Shown piece after piece: positions 46,783 to 55,635 of a stretch of 64,000 nt of DNA. The notes under the pieces were generated by a model. That model did no database searches. It saw only the letters and a list, made by a program, of their open reading frames with translations, and was not told where the DNA came from. Made by a program: the position numbers and the translations under genes. Origin of the DNA: Thiohalocapsa sp963698775. Its GTDB lineage: Bacteria; Pseudomonadota; Gammaproteobacteria; Chromatiales; Chromatiaceae. How positions within the stretch are numbered: position 1 is the stretch's first letter; each line of letters opens with the position of its first letter. The stretch lies in the NCBI GenBank assembly GCA_963698775.1, contig CAVOSE010000013.1:29592-93591 (forward strand), given 5' to 3'.

Positions 46783-47034
46783 TCAGGCGGCGTCCGGGTC
46801 CCAGTTGTCGATGATGCCGACGATGGTCAGGTCGCTCGGATACTCCTTGCTGCCCGCGGCCTCGCGCGCCGCCGAGCTACCGACGCAGATGACCCAGTCA
46901 TCGGGCTTGGCGCCGATGGCGTCCACCGCGACCAACTGCGCGCTACCGTCCTGCACCACCTGCAGGTGCTTGTGCTCGAAACCGGAAATCCGGTAGGTCG
47001 AGACCAACGGCTTGACCACTCTGCAAATCTTCAT
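46783..47034 (-). CDS. csoS4A: Carboxysome vertex pentamer CsoS4A
   Basis: An 83-residue BMV protein that starts MKICRVVKPLVSTYRISGFE and continues HKHLQVVQDGSAQLVAVDAI, GAKPDDWVICVGSSAAREAA and LTIVGIIDNWDPD. The ATG at 47034 overlaps the csoSCA stop by one base (TGATG). A longer open frame to 47190 lies inside csoSCA and is not used. Confidence 0.95.
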   Translation of the reverse strand: MKICRVVKPLVSTYRISGFEHKHLQVVQDGSAQLVAVDAIGAKPDDWVICVGSSAAREAAGSKEYPSDLTIVGIIDNWDPDAA

Positions 47035-48845
47035 CAGTGCGCACCCGCGGCGTCCGGCTCCAGCGATGAGCCCACCACCTCGATGGGCGCGCCCGTATCG
47101 CAGTCGCGCACTGCCCTCAGGCAATGCAGCATGCCGTCGGCACAGAGCCGCGGATAGCGTGCCTTGAGCGCCGCGGCGGTACGCTCGCAATGCGCAACGG
47201 CGCGCTCCCGCGCACCCGGCACGCTGCCGTGGTAGTCGTAGCGAACCACGATCGGTACCGGCAGGCTGCGACTGACGTTCAGCCCGCTAAAAATCTTGAT
47301 GCCGACGTCCAAGTCCGCCGCGCCCTCCTCGACCGTGCTCAGGTACGCGAAGTAGGTCAGGTTGCGCAGCTGGATCTCTTCGAATCCGATGCCCGCCCCG
47401 ATGAACCGCTCGGCATGGCCGATATCCGCGTAGCCGCCCGCATGAAAGGCGCGCACATAGTCGATCTGCGACAGGTTGTGCTCGATCAGCCGAGCGATCA
47501 GCGCCAGCATGCCGTCGCCCGGACCCTGACCAACACCGATCCCAGCGGCGCTTTGACCGGGTACATGCGCACGGACCAGTTCGGCGATGCGACTGCGACC
47601 CTCGGCCGCGCTCAGGCCGCGGGTGATCTCGTAAACCTTGGCGGCGTCGAGCCACTGGCTGAGATCGCATTGGCCGTCGGCATCCGGCACATGTACGCGA
47701 ATCGCGTCGGTGTCGGTATCCATGCCGATCAACAGCAGATCGACGGACGCGCCGCAACAGAAACCGTTCTCGATCGCTTGGCGGAACGCCGCCAGCCTCT
47801 CCCAGCCTTCGCGGGCGGCGGCCTCGTCGTCGGAGCCGTGCGCGGCGCAGCCTTGGTGTTGCGGGTCCACTGAGCTGTAGTGGTAGACCACCGACTTCAG
47901 ATAGCGGGTCGGGGCATCGGCGCTATTCGGCTGCGCCTCGCGGAACCGCATCAGCTCTGTCTCGACCCACTTCTCGACGGTATTCTCGATATCGAACAAC
48001 GAGCCAGCATAGGATTTCCGCCGCACGGCTCCATAAGGCAAGCGCAAGACGTAACTGATGGCGTGGGCCAAGCGCCCGTCGGCGCAGGGCGTGATGTCCA
48101 TCAGGTGGAATCCGCACTGTTGTAGGAACGCCTGAAATTCGTCTCCTTGGCGACCACCGAGCGGATCGGCCGTGAAAAACTCGTCGCTGACGCGCCGATA
48201 GGTTTCGAACACGCACCAGGCGAACAGCCGGCGCATATCCAAGCCAGTTGCCCAGGCCGCATCGAGTATATGCGTCGGCAGCGAAAACCCGAACTCGCGC
48301 TCGGCGATGCGCTGGGCGCGTTGCGTAAAGTCGGGCTCACAACGCTCGGTGGCGATCTGCTTCAATACCGGCACGATGTCGTCGAAGGCTTGCTTCACGG
48401 ACGACTCGTAACGGAACAACCGATCATTGGCTCCGCCATCCGTTAACGGGTGTAAACGTCCAGGTGCCTGTGGCCGATTTGGCCTAGTGCGGGCCTGACG
48501 GTCGATGACCGCGCTTGAATTGGAGCCGTCATGGACTGCCGGCTTCCCATCCGCTTCCACACGACGGCGGCGGATTGGTCCTGGCGGTGCTGGCCGCGGT
48601 GGACGGGTTGGCCGAGTCGGACGCTGAGCCCGTTGCTGAGGCGACCTTTGAGCAGCCGCCGTCCCCCGGCGCCCGATCTGGTTCGCCTGCGGACGCTGGC
48701 CAGCTGGATGTTCCGGCTGGTCTTGGACTTCTGCGGCAGAGATCGCAACCGCCGGCGCCACGGGGGCCTGCGCCGGCAGCCTGCGGCTACGCGGCGACGC
48801 AACGCCCCGGCCGGGCTTGCGGAGATTTCCGCTGGCGCGGCTCAC
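47034..48845 (-). CDS. csoSCA: Carboxysomal carbonic anhydrase (epsilon/beta-type, CsoSCA)
   Basis: CsoSCA converts bicarbonate to CO2 inside the carboxysome. The 603 residues comprise a Pro/Arg/Gln-rich disordered N terminus (about residues 1-130, with RPTRPTRPPRPAPPGP), an all-helical domain (VKQAFDDIVPVLKQIA onwards), the catalytic domain, and a pseudo-symmetric domain lacking zinc ligands. Zinc and catalytic residues are present: CADGRLAHAISYVLRLP (Cys-x-Asp-x-Arg) and YHYSSVDPQHQGCAAH (His, then Cys). The start lies 1 bp after the csoS2 stop. In the Halothiobacillus system the N terminus binds Rubisco. Confidence 0.95.
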   Translation of the reverse strand: MSRASGNLRKPGRGVASPRSRRLPAQAPVAPAVAISAAEVQDQPEHPAGQRPQANQIGRRGTAAAQRSPQQRAQRPTRPTRPPRPAPPGPIRRRRVEADGKPAVHDGSNSSAVIDRQARTRPNRPQAPGRLHPLTDGGANDRLFRYESSVKQAFDDIVPVLKQIATERCEPDFTQRAQRIAEREFGFSLPTHILDAAWATGLDMRRLFAWCVFETYRRVSDEFFTADPLGGRQGDEFQAFLQQCGFHLMDITPCADGRLAHAISYVLRLPYGAVRRKSYAGSLFDIENTVEKWVETELMRFREAQPNSADAPTRYLKSVVYHYSSVDPQHQGCAAHGSDDEAAAREGWERLAAFRQAIENGFCCGASVDLLLIGMDTDTDAIRVHVPDADGQCDLSQWLDAAKVYEITRGLSAAEGRSRIAELVRAHVPGQSAAGIGVGQGPGDGMLALIARLIEHNLSQIDYVRAFHAGGYADIGHAERFIGAGIGFEEIQLRNLTYFAYLSTVEEGAADLDVGIKIFSGLNVSRSLPVPIVVRYDYHGSVPGARERAVAHCERTAAALKARYPRLCADGMLHCLRAVRDCDTGAPIEVVGSSLEPDAAGAH

Positions 48846-48846
48846 G

Positions 48847-51291
48847 TCAGCCCCTCGCTCCGCCGGAGTACGTCACCAATGAGCCGCGCTCGCTGCCACC
48901 GGCAGCGCCGGTAACGCGACTGACAGGCTTGGGCGTTTCCTCGTTACGCTTCAGGTCCATCGCCGGCATCGCACCCATCGCGCCTGGGCGGGTGGGGTTG
49001 CGTCGACGCGCCGAAACACCTTCGGTACCCGTTACGCGATCTCCACGCTCCCAATCGTCGCCCGTGATTTTTGAGCCAGCGGACTGGCCCTCGCCGGTGA
49101 TGCGCGAGACCTGTGATGCCGCGTTAGCGTCATCGCTGTCATCCGCGGTTGCCGCCATTTTCATCAGCTCAGGCATGGGCTTGCGGCCGTCGAAGCGGAA
49201 CTGCTCGGTGCCGGTGATCTTGCCCGTACCCATGCCGAACGGTCCGGTGATGTGTCGCGACGACTCATAAGCGGTGCCGGTCACGGCCTCGGAGCGGGCG
49301 CTGGCCGCGCTGGCCGATGCTGCGCGTGCCGGCGAAACGACACTGAAGCCCTGGCCGACGGACGGATCGTCGAGCATCCGAGGGAAATCGGGCTGACCTG
49401 GCATGGCACCGTTGCCACCGCCACAGGCCGCCGCGAACTGGTCGGCACCGACGTAAGGTGTGCCGGTGAGCGGCTCACAGGCACCCTTCGCCGCACCGGT
49501 GATGCGCCCGCCCTGTTGGGGATCGATCCCCGGCTGCATGCCCGTCAGCTTGGGGCCGGGCGTCGCGGCTAGCTGTCTGGTGCGCGCTTGAATTTCGCGC
49601 TGCCGAGGCGGCTCGCAGTAGTCGGCCGCTTGCTCAAGGCCGGCATAGGGTGTTCCGGTGATAGCCTTGCAGGTGCCGGGCTCGTCGCCGGTGACCTTTT
49701 GCGACCGACCGGTCAGCGTGCCGGAGACGCGCAGACCCTTGTTGGTGGTCGACATCCCGGTACCGGGGGGCTCGGGCTGTGGATTGACTCCGCAGTCGTC
49801 GTACTGACCGCGGTCGATGTACTGATCTCCGGTCACCAGCTTGCAGCTGCCGGGCTCATCGCCGGTCACGCGCTCGGAACGGCCGACCCGATTGCCGGTG
49901 ACGGTGCCGCCGCCGAGGGTGGTCGACTTGCCAACCTTGGGCGGGACGATCTCGGTGCCGATGTCCGACGGGGCGGTGTATTGGGTACCGGTGGGGCGCA
50001 CATTGGCGCCCTGTTCGTCGCCGGTGACGGCGGCGGAACGACCCACCAAGTTGCCTGACACCGGTTTGCCGCCGCGGGTCTCGGCGATGCCGACCTTGGC
50101 GGGACCCGGTTCCGGGCGCGAACCGGAACGCGGCTCGCAAAAGGCACCGTATTGATTGGCCGACAAATATTCGGTGCCGGTAACATTCTTGCAGGTGCCC
50201 GGCTCGTCGCCGGTGACCTTGCTGGAGCGCCCCACCTCGTTGCCGGTGATGCGGTTGCCGTGGCTGGTCGGACTGACACCGACTTTGGCGACAGCGGGCT
50301 GGGGTTCCGCTTGGCAGAACTCGCGAAAGATGTCCGCGCCCATATACTCGGTGCCGGTGACACTACGACAGGTGCTTGGCTCGTCGCCGGTGGTCTTGCG
50401 GCTGCGCCCGACCTTGGTGCCGGTAACCAGCTGCCCCATCGCGGTCTCGGTGACGCCGACCTTCCAGGGCTGATCCGTGGCGCCACGCAGTTCGGGTTTC
50501 GCGCGCATCCGGCCGCTGGGCGGCGATTTGCGCTCGCCGACAGCGCCGTTGGTGCTGCGCTGGTCGCGCACCTTTTGCGCCAACTCCCGACCACTCAGCT
50601 TCGGGTTGGCCTGGCGAGCGAGGCCGGCGGCGGAGGTCGGCGAATTGGTCGCGCCCTTACCGCGACCCGAGAGGGCTTGGCGGCGGGCCAAGGACAGCAT
50701 GCGACCGGTGGGTTTGGCGCCCAGCGCGGCATCCGCGCGCTTGTTGCGCGCCGCGGGACGGCCAGTGCCCATACCGTTGCCGACACCTCTATCGAGACCG
50801 ACGCTCGTCTGGCTGGATGCCGCGGTAGACAGAGACTCGGCCTGCTTACGTTCACCGTTACATCCACAACCGCAATCTTGCTTCGCGGGCTTCGGCGATG
50901 CAGCGCCCTTGCCGTTGCCGCCGTCTCGAGTTCGGTCGCCGCCGCGCACCGCTTTACGGCCGCCCTGCGCAAGGGCAATGCGACGCTGACGTGCCAAGGC
51001 ACGACTGTGCTGCGACGGACTGGCAGATGCCGCGGTGGCGCGGCGCACTGGAGTCGGCGCAGCAGCCATCGCGGGGGCCGGAGCCGCCCACGAATCGCTC
51101 CGCGGGGGCTTGGCTGTCAGGCTTGGCGCCGAGATCGGGGTCGACGCGGCAGCGGCCTTGCGGGCGGGCGCGGAACGCGTGCGCTCGGCCGCGGTGCCGC
51201 GGACACCCTGCTTGCCTTGGTTGGACATCGCCTGCCGGCGTGCCAGCGCGGCCTCTCGTCCGCTCGATTTCAGGTTCGCTTTGCTTGCCAT
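48847..51291 (-). CDS. csoS2: Carboxysome assembly scaffold CsoS2
   Basis: CsoS2 is the disordered scaffold joining Rubisco to the shell. From the ATG at 51291 (MASKANLKSSGREAALARRQ) it has 814 residues. The N-terminal domain carries four Rubisco-binding basic helices (ALARRQAMSNQGK, LARQRRIALAQGGRK, SLARRQALSGRGKG, RELAQKVRDQRS). The middle domain has six repeats with VTGTxVGRS, VTGDEPGTC and TGTEY motifs; repeat 3 lacks the Cys pair and repeat 6 is degenerate. The C-terminal domain has GKITGTEQFRFDG, GSKITGDDWERGDRVTGTEG and the terminal SLVTYSGGARG shell-anchoring peptide. The open frame to 51426 is an unconserved extension. Confidence 0.96.
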   Translation of the reverse strand: MASKANLKSSGREAALARRQAMSNQGKQGVRGTAAERTRSAPARKAAAASTPISAPSLTAKPPRSDSWAAPAPAMAAAPTPVRRATAASASPSQHSRALARQRRIALAQGGRKAVRGGDRTRDGGNGKGAASPKPAKQDCGCGCNGERKQAESLSTAASSQTSVGLDRGVGNGMGTGRPAARNKRADAALGAKPTGRMLSLARRQALSGRGKGATNSPTSAAGLARQANPKLSGRELAQKVRDQRSTNGAVGERKSPPSGRMRAKPELRGATDQPWKVGVTETAMGQLVTGTKVGRSRKTTGDEPSTCRSVTGTEYMGADIFREFCQAEPQPAVAKVGVSPTSHGNRITGNEVGRSSKVTGDEPGTCKNVTGTEYLSANQYGAFCEPRSGSRPEPGPAKVGIAETRGGKPVSGNLVGRSAAVTGDEQGANVRPTGTQYTAPSDIGTEIVPPKVGKSTTLGGGTVTGNRVGRSERVTGDEPGSCKLVTGDQYIDRGQYDDCGVNPQPEPPGTGMSTTNKGLRVSGTLTGRSQKVTGDEPGTCKAITGTPYAGLEQAADYCEPPRQREIQARTRQLAATPGPKLTGMQPGIDPQQGGRITGAAKGACEPLTGTPYVGADQFAAACGGGNGAMPGQPDFPRMLDDPSVGQGFSVVSPARAASASAASARSEAVTGTAYESSRHITGPFGMGTGKITGTEQFRFDGRKPMPELMKMAATADDSDDANAASQVSRITGEGQSAGSKITGDDWERGDRVTGTEGVSARRRNPTRPGAMGAMPAMDLKRNEETPKPVSRVTGAAGGSERGSLVTYSGGARG

Positions 51292-51493
51292 TTGTATCGC
51301 CGTAGGGTTCGTATCCGTGGGCTGAGTCTCGATCGGCATTGCAGGGTAGTGGAGCTCCCGCATCGCCGCTGCGCGAAGGGCACTGCCGGCCAAGTGCTCG
51401 AACCCCGAAAATGCGGTGAACGACATCGGCGGCCTCCAGCCCCGGCTCGGCGTCCGCGCGGACGTCCGTAGCCGGTGCGCGCAAGTCGACTGA

Positions 51494-51838
51494 CTACGCG
51501 CGGCCCTGGAAGACCACGAAGCAGGAGCCCTGGCTCTGCGTATAGTTGTCGTAGCCGGTCAGACGCACGTGATGATCCGGGTAGGAACGATGGCAGGCTT
51601 CCAGCTCGGCGGCGACGTTGCCGAGGTCCGTCTCGCCGAAGAACGGCAGTTTCCACATCGTCCAGTAGTCGTCCATCGCGCCCTTGGGATGAACGTGCTC
51701 GATGGCTGGAGTCCAGCCCTGGGCGATGATGTAGGCGATCTGGTCGTAGATCTCCTGCTGCGAAAACGGCGGCAAAAAGCCGAAGGTCTCCAGCGTTACT
51801 TTGGTCTGGTAGTCGCCGGTGGTGCTTTGGAAAGGCAT
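51494..51838 (-). CDS. cbbS: Rubisco small subunit, form IA
   Basis: The 114-residue small subunit begins MPFQSTTGDYQTKVTLETFG. It contains FLPPFSQQEIYDQIAYIIAQ, GWTPAIEHVHPKGAMDDYWT and MWKLPFFGETDLGNVAAELE, then VRLTGYDNYTQSQGSCFVVF. AGGAG precedes the ATG. It follows cbbL by about 106 bp that includes a small hairpin, and precedes csoS2 by about 200 bp. Confidence 0.97.
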   Translation of the reverse strand: MPFQSTTGDYQTKVTLETFGFLPPFSQQEIYDQIAYIIAQGWTPAIEHVHPKGAMDDYWTMWKLPFFGETDLGNVAAELEACHRSYPDHHVRLTGYDNYTQSQGSCFVVFQGRA

Positions 51839-51909
51839 GTTGCGGGTCTCCTGAATCTGCTTCGTCGGAAAATCTGGGTCGAGATCTTGTTCGAGATCTG
51901 GGGCGCAAT

Positions 51910-51931
51910 GACGAGCGCCGAGGCACTCGTC
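51910..51931 (-). promoter_or_regulatory. Hairpin in the cbbL-cbbS gap
   Basis: GACGAG (51910-51915) pairs with CTCGTC (51926-51931) about 15 bp past the cbbL stop, with a 10-base loop. It could protect the cbbL mRNA 3' end or partly attenuate read-through. It is small, so confidence is low. Confidence 0.35.
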
Positions 51932-51944
51932 ACTTGGTCCCGGT

Positions 51945-53360
51945 TCACTTCACATCGAGCTTGTCGACGGTATCGAACTCGAACTTGATCTCTTTCCAGG
52001 TCTCCATCGCGATCGCCAGCTCTGGGCTGTGCTGAGCCGCCTCGGTGAGGATGTCGCGGGCCTCCTTCTCGATCTCGCGTCCCTCGTTGCGGGCCTTGAC
52101 CGAGGCCTCCAGCGCGACGCGGTTGGCGCAGGCGCCAGCGGCGTTGCCCCAAGGATGGCCCTGGGTGCCACCGCCGAACTGCAGCATGGAGTCGTCGCCG
52201 AAGATGGTCACCAGCGCCGGCATGTGCCAGACGTGGATGCCACCGGAGGCGACGGCGAAGACGCCGGGCATGGAGCCCCAGTCCTGATCGAAGAAGACGC
52301 CGCGCGAGCGGTCTTCCGGCACGAAGGACTCGCGCAGCTGATCGACGAAACCGAGCGTGGACTGACGGTCGCCCTCCAGCTTGCCGACGACGGTGCCGGT
52401 GTGCAGGTGGTCACCGCCGGACAGACGCAGGCACTTGGCCAGCACGCGGAAGTGGATACCGTGCTTGGGATGACGGTCGATGACGGCGTGCATCGCACGG
52501 TGGATGTGCAGCAGCATGCCGTTTTCGCGGCACCAGTTGGCCAGGCCGGTGTTGGCGGTGAAGCCACCGGTCAAGAAGTCGTGCATCATGATCGGCGAGC
52601 CGACTTCCTTGGCGAACTCGGCACGCTTGTACATCTCTTCCGGCGTGGCCGCGGTGACGTTCAGGTAGTGACCCTTGCGCTCACCGGTCTCGGCTTGCGC
52701 CTTTTGGATGGCCTCGCCGACGAACTCGAAGCGGTCCCGCCAGCGCATGAAGGGCTGGGAGTTGACGTTCTCGTCGTCCTTGGTCATGTCCAGACCGCCG
52801 CGCAGGCACTCGTAAACGGCGCGACCGTAGTTCTTGGCGGACAGGCCCAACTTCGGCTTGATCGTTGCACCTAGCATCGGACGGCCGTACTTGTTCAGCC
52901 GGTCGCGCTCAAGCTGGATGCCGGCCGGCGGACCACCGCAGGTCTTGATATAGGCAATCGGGAAGCGAAGGTCTTCCAGGCGCAGGTGGCGCAGGGCCTT
53001 GAAGCCGAAGACGTTACCGACCAACGAGGTCAGTACGTTGACGATAGAACCCTCTTCGAACAGGTCGATCGGGTAGGCAACGAAGGCGTAGAACGACTCG
53101 CTGTCGCCCGGCACGTCTTCGATGCGATAGGCGCGGCCCTTGTAATACTCGAGGTCGGTCAGGAGCTCGGACCACACCGTGGACCAGGTACCGGTGGAGG
53201 ACTCAGCGGCGACGGCGGCGGCAACCTCTTCGCGTGGTACGCCGGGCTGTCCGGTGACCTTGAAGCAGGCCAGCAGGTCGGTGTCCAGCGGAACGTAGTC
53301 CGGCGTCCAATACATGTCCCGGTATTCTTTAACACCGGCGTCGTAGGTCTTTACGCTCAT
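51945..53360 (-). CDS. cbbL: Rubisco large subunit, form IA
   Basis: The 471-residue catalytic subunit fixes CO2 onto RuBP. It starts MSVKTYDAGVKEYRDMYWTP, a form IA start. KPKLGLSAKNYGRAVYECLR contains loop residues, and GGLDMTKDDENVNSQPFMRW carries the Lys that is carbamylated and the Asp/Glu metal ligands. FRVLAKCLRLSGGDHLHTGT and loop 6 TVVGKLEGDRQSTLGF follow, then GDDSMLQFGGGTQGHPWGNA near the C terminus. As the first gene of the cso operon it is the carboxysomal (IAc) enzyme. AGGAG precedes the ATG, and a palindrome at 53469-53489 lies upstream. Confidence 0.98.
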   Translation of the reverse strand: MSVKTYDAGVKEYRDMYWTPDYVPLDTDLLACFKVTGQPGVPREEVAAAVAAESSTGTWSTVWSELLTDLEYYKGRAYRIEDVPGDSESFYAFVAYPIDLFEEGSIVNVLTSLVGNVFGFKALRHLRLEDLRFPIAYIKTCGGPPAGIQLERDRLNKYGRPMLGATIKPKLGLSAKNYGRAVYECLRGGLDMTKDDENVNSQPFMRWRDRFEFVGEAIQKAQAETGERKGHYLNVTAATPEEMYKRAEFAKEVGSPIMMHDFLTGGFTANTGLANWCRENGMLLHIHRAMHAVIDRHPKHGIHFRVLAKCLRLSGGDHLHTGTVVGKLEGDRQSTLGFVDQLRESFVPEDRSRGVFFDQDWGSMPGVFAVASGGIHVWHMPALVTIFGDDSMLQFGGGTQGHPWGNAAGACANRVALEASVKARNEGREIEKEARDILTEAAQHSPELAIAMETWKEIKFEFDTVDKLDVK

Positions 53361-53758
53361 ACTCAGCTCCTGTGGGTCTGTTCTGCGTCTGCTTCGCCTG
53401 CTCGGAAAACCAAGGCTGAAGCCGTGGAAATTCGGTGCGCAACACTACACCGCGGAAACCCCTAGAGCAAAATCGATTGTTTCGATTTTTAACATCGACC
53501 AGGGTCTATGGGTCGTGCGTGGCAGCGTGCCGTGATGGTGCGGCAGCGGATGATGAACGAACCGAAGCGGTGCGCGCAAGGCGATTATTGGTTCTTGGGC
53601 AGGGGTCAATCGATAACCCGCGCCAGAAATTGACGCACCTCAAGCAAACGTGCGGAACCTTCTCGACCGACGGCTCACAAAGCACGCCGGCGGACGATGT
53701 CCACCGCTGGTTTTCAGCTTCGCCAATCCGCGGGCCGGACCCGACCCGCGGCAGGGCC
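53361..53758. other. Promoter region of the carboxysome operon
   Basis: This holds the upstream sequence of cbbL and the 3' end of the DUF4139 gene, with no gene. It contains the AT-rich palindrome at 53469-53489, a candidate regulator site. Short frames on both strands show no recognisable content. Confidence 0.55.
53469..53489. promoter_or_regulatory. AT-rich palindrome upstream of cbbL, candidate CbbR operator
   Basis: AAAATCGA (53469-53476) and TCGATTTT (53482-53489) are perfect complements with a 5-base spacer, about 110 bp upstream of cbbL. CbbR binds AT-rich interrupted palindromes with T-N11-A cores; the match is by type, not exact. Confidence 0.4.
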
Positions 53759-55375
53759 TCAGAACCGCACTCGCACCCGATAGCTCAGCTGTGTCTTGCC
53801 CTCGGCGGGGACCTCGAGCCGCCATTGCGCGGTCTGGGCGTTGACCTTTTCGTGGGGGGCGCTTTCGCTGAGCATCGTCCAATCGCCGCCGATGGTCTCG
53901 CGCAGCGTTACGCGCTGGGGCTCCGACTTGGCGTTCCTGATCTCGATGTCGAAGGCGCTCTCGAATTCGTACTGCCAGGGGCCGGTACCGGAGCGTTTGC
54001 TGAACTCGGTCTGCTTCTTCTCGGCGGTGACGTCGAAGGACTTGCCCAGCAGCAGGCGCACTGTCTCATTCTTCGGGGTGTGGTCGATGCGGTCCTCGCC
54101 GATGAACTGGGTATTGCCGGCGGAGTCGCGTTTGTAGATACGCACCACGCCCTCGGGTAACGGCATGCCGAGGTTGGAGGCCTCATCGTTGCGCAGCGTC
54201 AGGTGGGCGTTGACGTCCAGATTCTCGGTAATGCCGCGTAGGGCCTGGCGAAAACCGGCCTGGTTGCCGGTAATCAGGAGCTCCTTGTCCACCTGCACAT
54301 CGGGCGCATTCAGCAGCGAGACCTGCTTTGACTGGTTGTCGGCGATGGTGGTCGGAAAGCCGAGGGTGTAGAGGTGGTACTCGAACAGGGACTCTTCCGA
54401 CATCGGCGGAGGCGCCGAGGCCATGGCCATCGGTGCATCCGCCATGCGCATCATCGGCATCTGTTCCTGCACCTGGTTGACATCACCTGCCACTAGCTGC
54501 AGCCGGGCGTTGCGATAGCTGGTGCCACTGCGGTTCTCCAGCGTGACCCAGCCGGTTAGATCGAGCCGTGTCTCGTCCGGGCCGAGTTCGCCGACATAGT
54601 CCGCCTGCCAGCTCAGGCCGCCGGTGAGGTAGCTCAGTTCCAGCGTCCGTGCGACGGCGTTCCCCGGCTGGCTCGGCTGCTGGTTTGGCTGCTGGTTCGG
54701 ATTCAGGGTCAGCACCAACGTGGGGCGGTCACGCAGATTGGTGGGGATGTCGCGATAGACGATGCGCCCGCCGAGGCCCACCGGCTGCCCCCCGGCCGCC
54801 TGATCGAAACCGCCGGTCTCGATGCGGTCGCCAATGCGCAACACCACGCCGTTGCTGGCTGCCAGCACCGTGGCCCGCTCCTCGGTCTGTTCGCCGGTGG
54901 TGGGATGCGTGGTGACCAGCCCGACCTCACGGCCAACGTACTTTTCCAACAACTTGGCGGGTGTCAATAGATCGAAATCGAAGTTCTGCTCGATCACCGT
55001 CAGACCGCCGCCGTCGACATCTCGCAGCAGCGCCGTCTCCGGTCGGATGCGGGCACTGACATCGCGAAACGCCAACGCCACGCGTCCGTCGGCCAACGCG
55101 GTCGGCAATGTCACGACGCGGCGGTCCTTTACCAGCGCCAGGTTCGTCGTTGTAGACGTGACAGCGACGCCCTGTTGATCGTCCAGTGTGCTGCGAAACT
55201 CTGGTGGCAACGTCTCGGTCGCGACAGGCTCCGTCGTGTCCCCGATCTGACTCTGGGCTGTATCAGTGGATTGCTGGTCGGCCTGGGCCATGACTGTCTC
55301 CGTGATCGGGAAAAGACCGAGACTGACCAACGGAAGGGCAACCAGGCCTCGAAATTTGAAATGCTGGGCTTTCAC
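53759..55375 (-). CDS. DUF4139 domain envelope protein
   Basis: A 538-residue exported protein. AAGGAG lies 8 bp ahead of a GTG at 55375, which starts VKAQHFKFRGLVALPLVSLG, a signal peptide followed by AQADQQSTDTAQ. The frame upstream to 55393 overlaps the ribosome site and is not used. The mature part has GVAVTSTTTNLALVKDRRVV, then DLLTPAKLLEKYVGREVGLV, LDLTGWVTLENRSGTSYRNA and RLQLVAGDVNQVQEQ. The C-terminal beta-rich part has EFESAFDIEIRNAKSEPQRV and LEVPAEGKTQLSYRVRVRF. This is the DUF4139 layout; function unknown. It is encoded alone. Confidence 0.85.
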   Translation of the reverse strand: MKAQHFKFRGLVALPLVSLGLFPITETVMAQADQQSTDTAQSQIGDTTEPVATETLPPEFRSTLDDQQGVAVTSTTTNLALVKDRRVVTLPTALADGRVALAFRDVSARIRPETALLRDVDGGGLTVIEQNFDFDLLTPAKLLEKYVGREVGLVTTHPTTGEQTEERATVLAASNGVVLRIGDRIETGGFDQAAGGQPVGLGGRIVYRDIPTNLRDRPTLVLTLNPNQQPNQQPSQPGNAVARTLELSYLTGGLSWQADYVGELGPDETRLDLTGWVTLENRSGTSYRNARLQLVAGDVNQVQEQMPMMRMADAPMAMASAPPPMSEESLFEYHLYTLGFPTTIADNQSKQVSLLNAPDVQVDKELLITGNQAGFRQALRGITENLDVNAHLTLRNDEASNLGMPLPEGVVRIYKRDSAGNTQFIGEDRIDHTPKNETVRLLLGKSFDVTAEKKQTEFSKRSGTGPWQYEFESAFDIEIRNAKSEPQRVTLRETIGGDWTMLSESAPHEKVNAQTAQWRLEVPAEGKTQLSYRVRVRF

Positions 55376-55635
55376 AATCGGATCTCCTTGCAATTCGCGC
55401 TCTTTGAGTAGATCTCATAAGCATACGCCGGCTCGGGATTATGCTCGCAACCTCCAGCCCGCAGGCAACGTCCGGCTGCCGTCTAACCTACCGAACCGGC
55501 TCGCATCGAGACTCATCCGACCAGCTTGACCCGACCGTTGCGGCAAGCGGTGATCGCCATTTGCACGGCCATCCGCTTTCCGAGATCATTCCCTCGGCAA
55601 TTGTTAAGTCGCACAACATCATTATCAGAAGCCCC

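Noticed and set aside
49252..51291. CRISPR-like periodic repeats
   Set aside because: The periodicity of about 50-60 codons comes from CsoS2 protein repeats; the DNA is too divergent and in frame, with no spacers.
50152..51471. 439-codon open frame antisense to csoS2
   Set aside because: It is a shadow of the repetitive csoS2 coding sequence.
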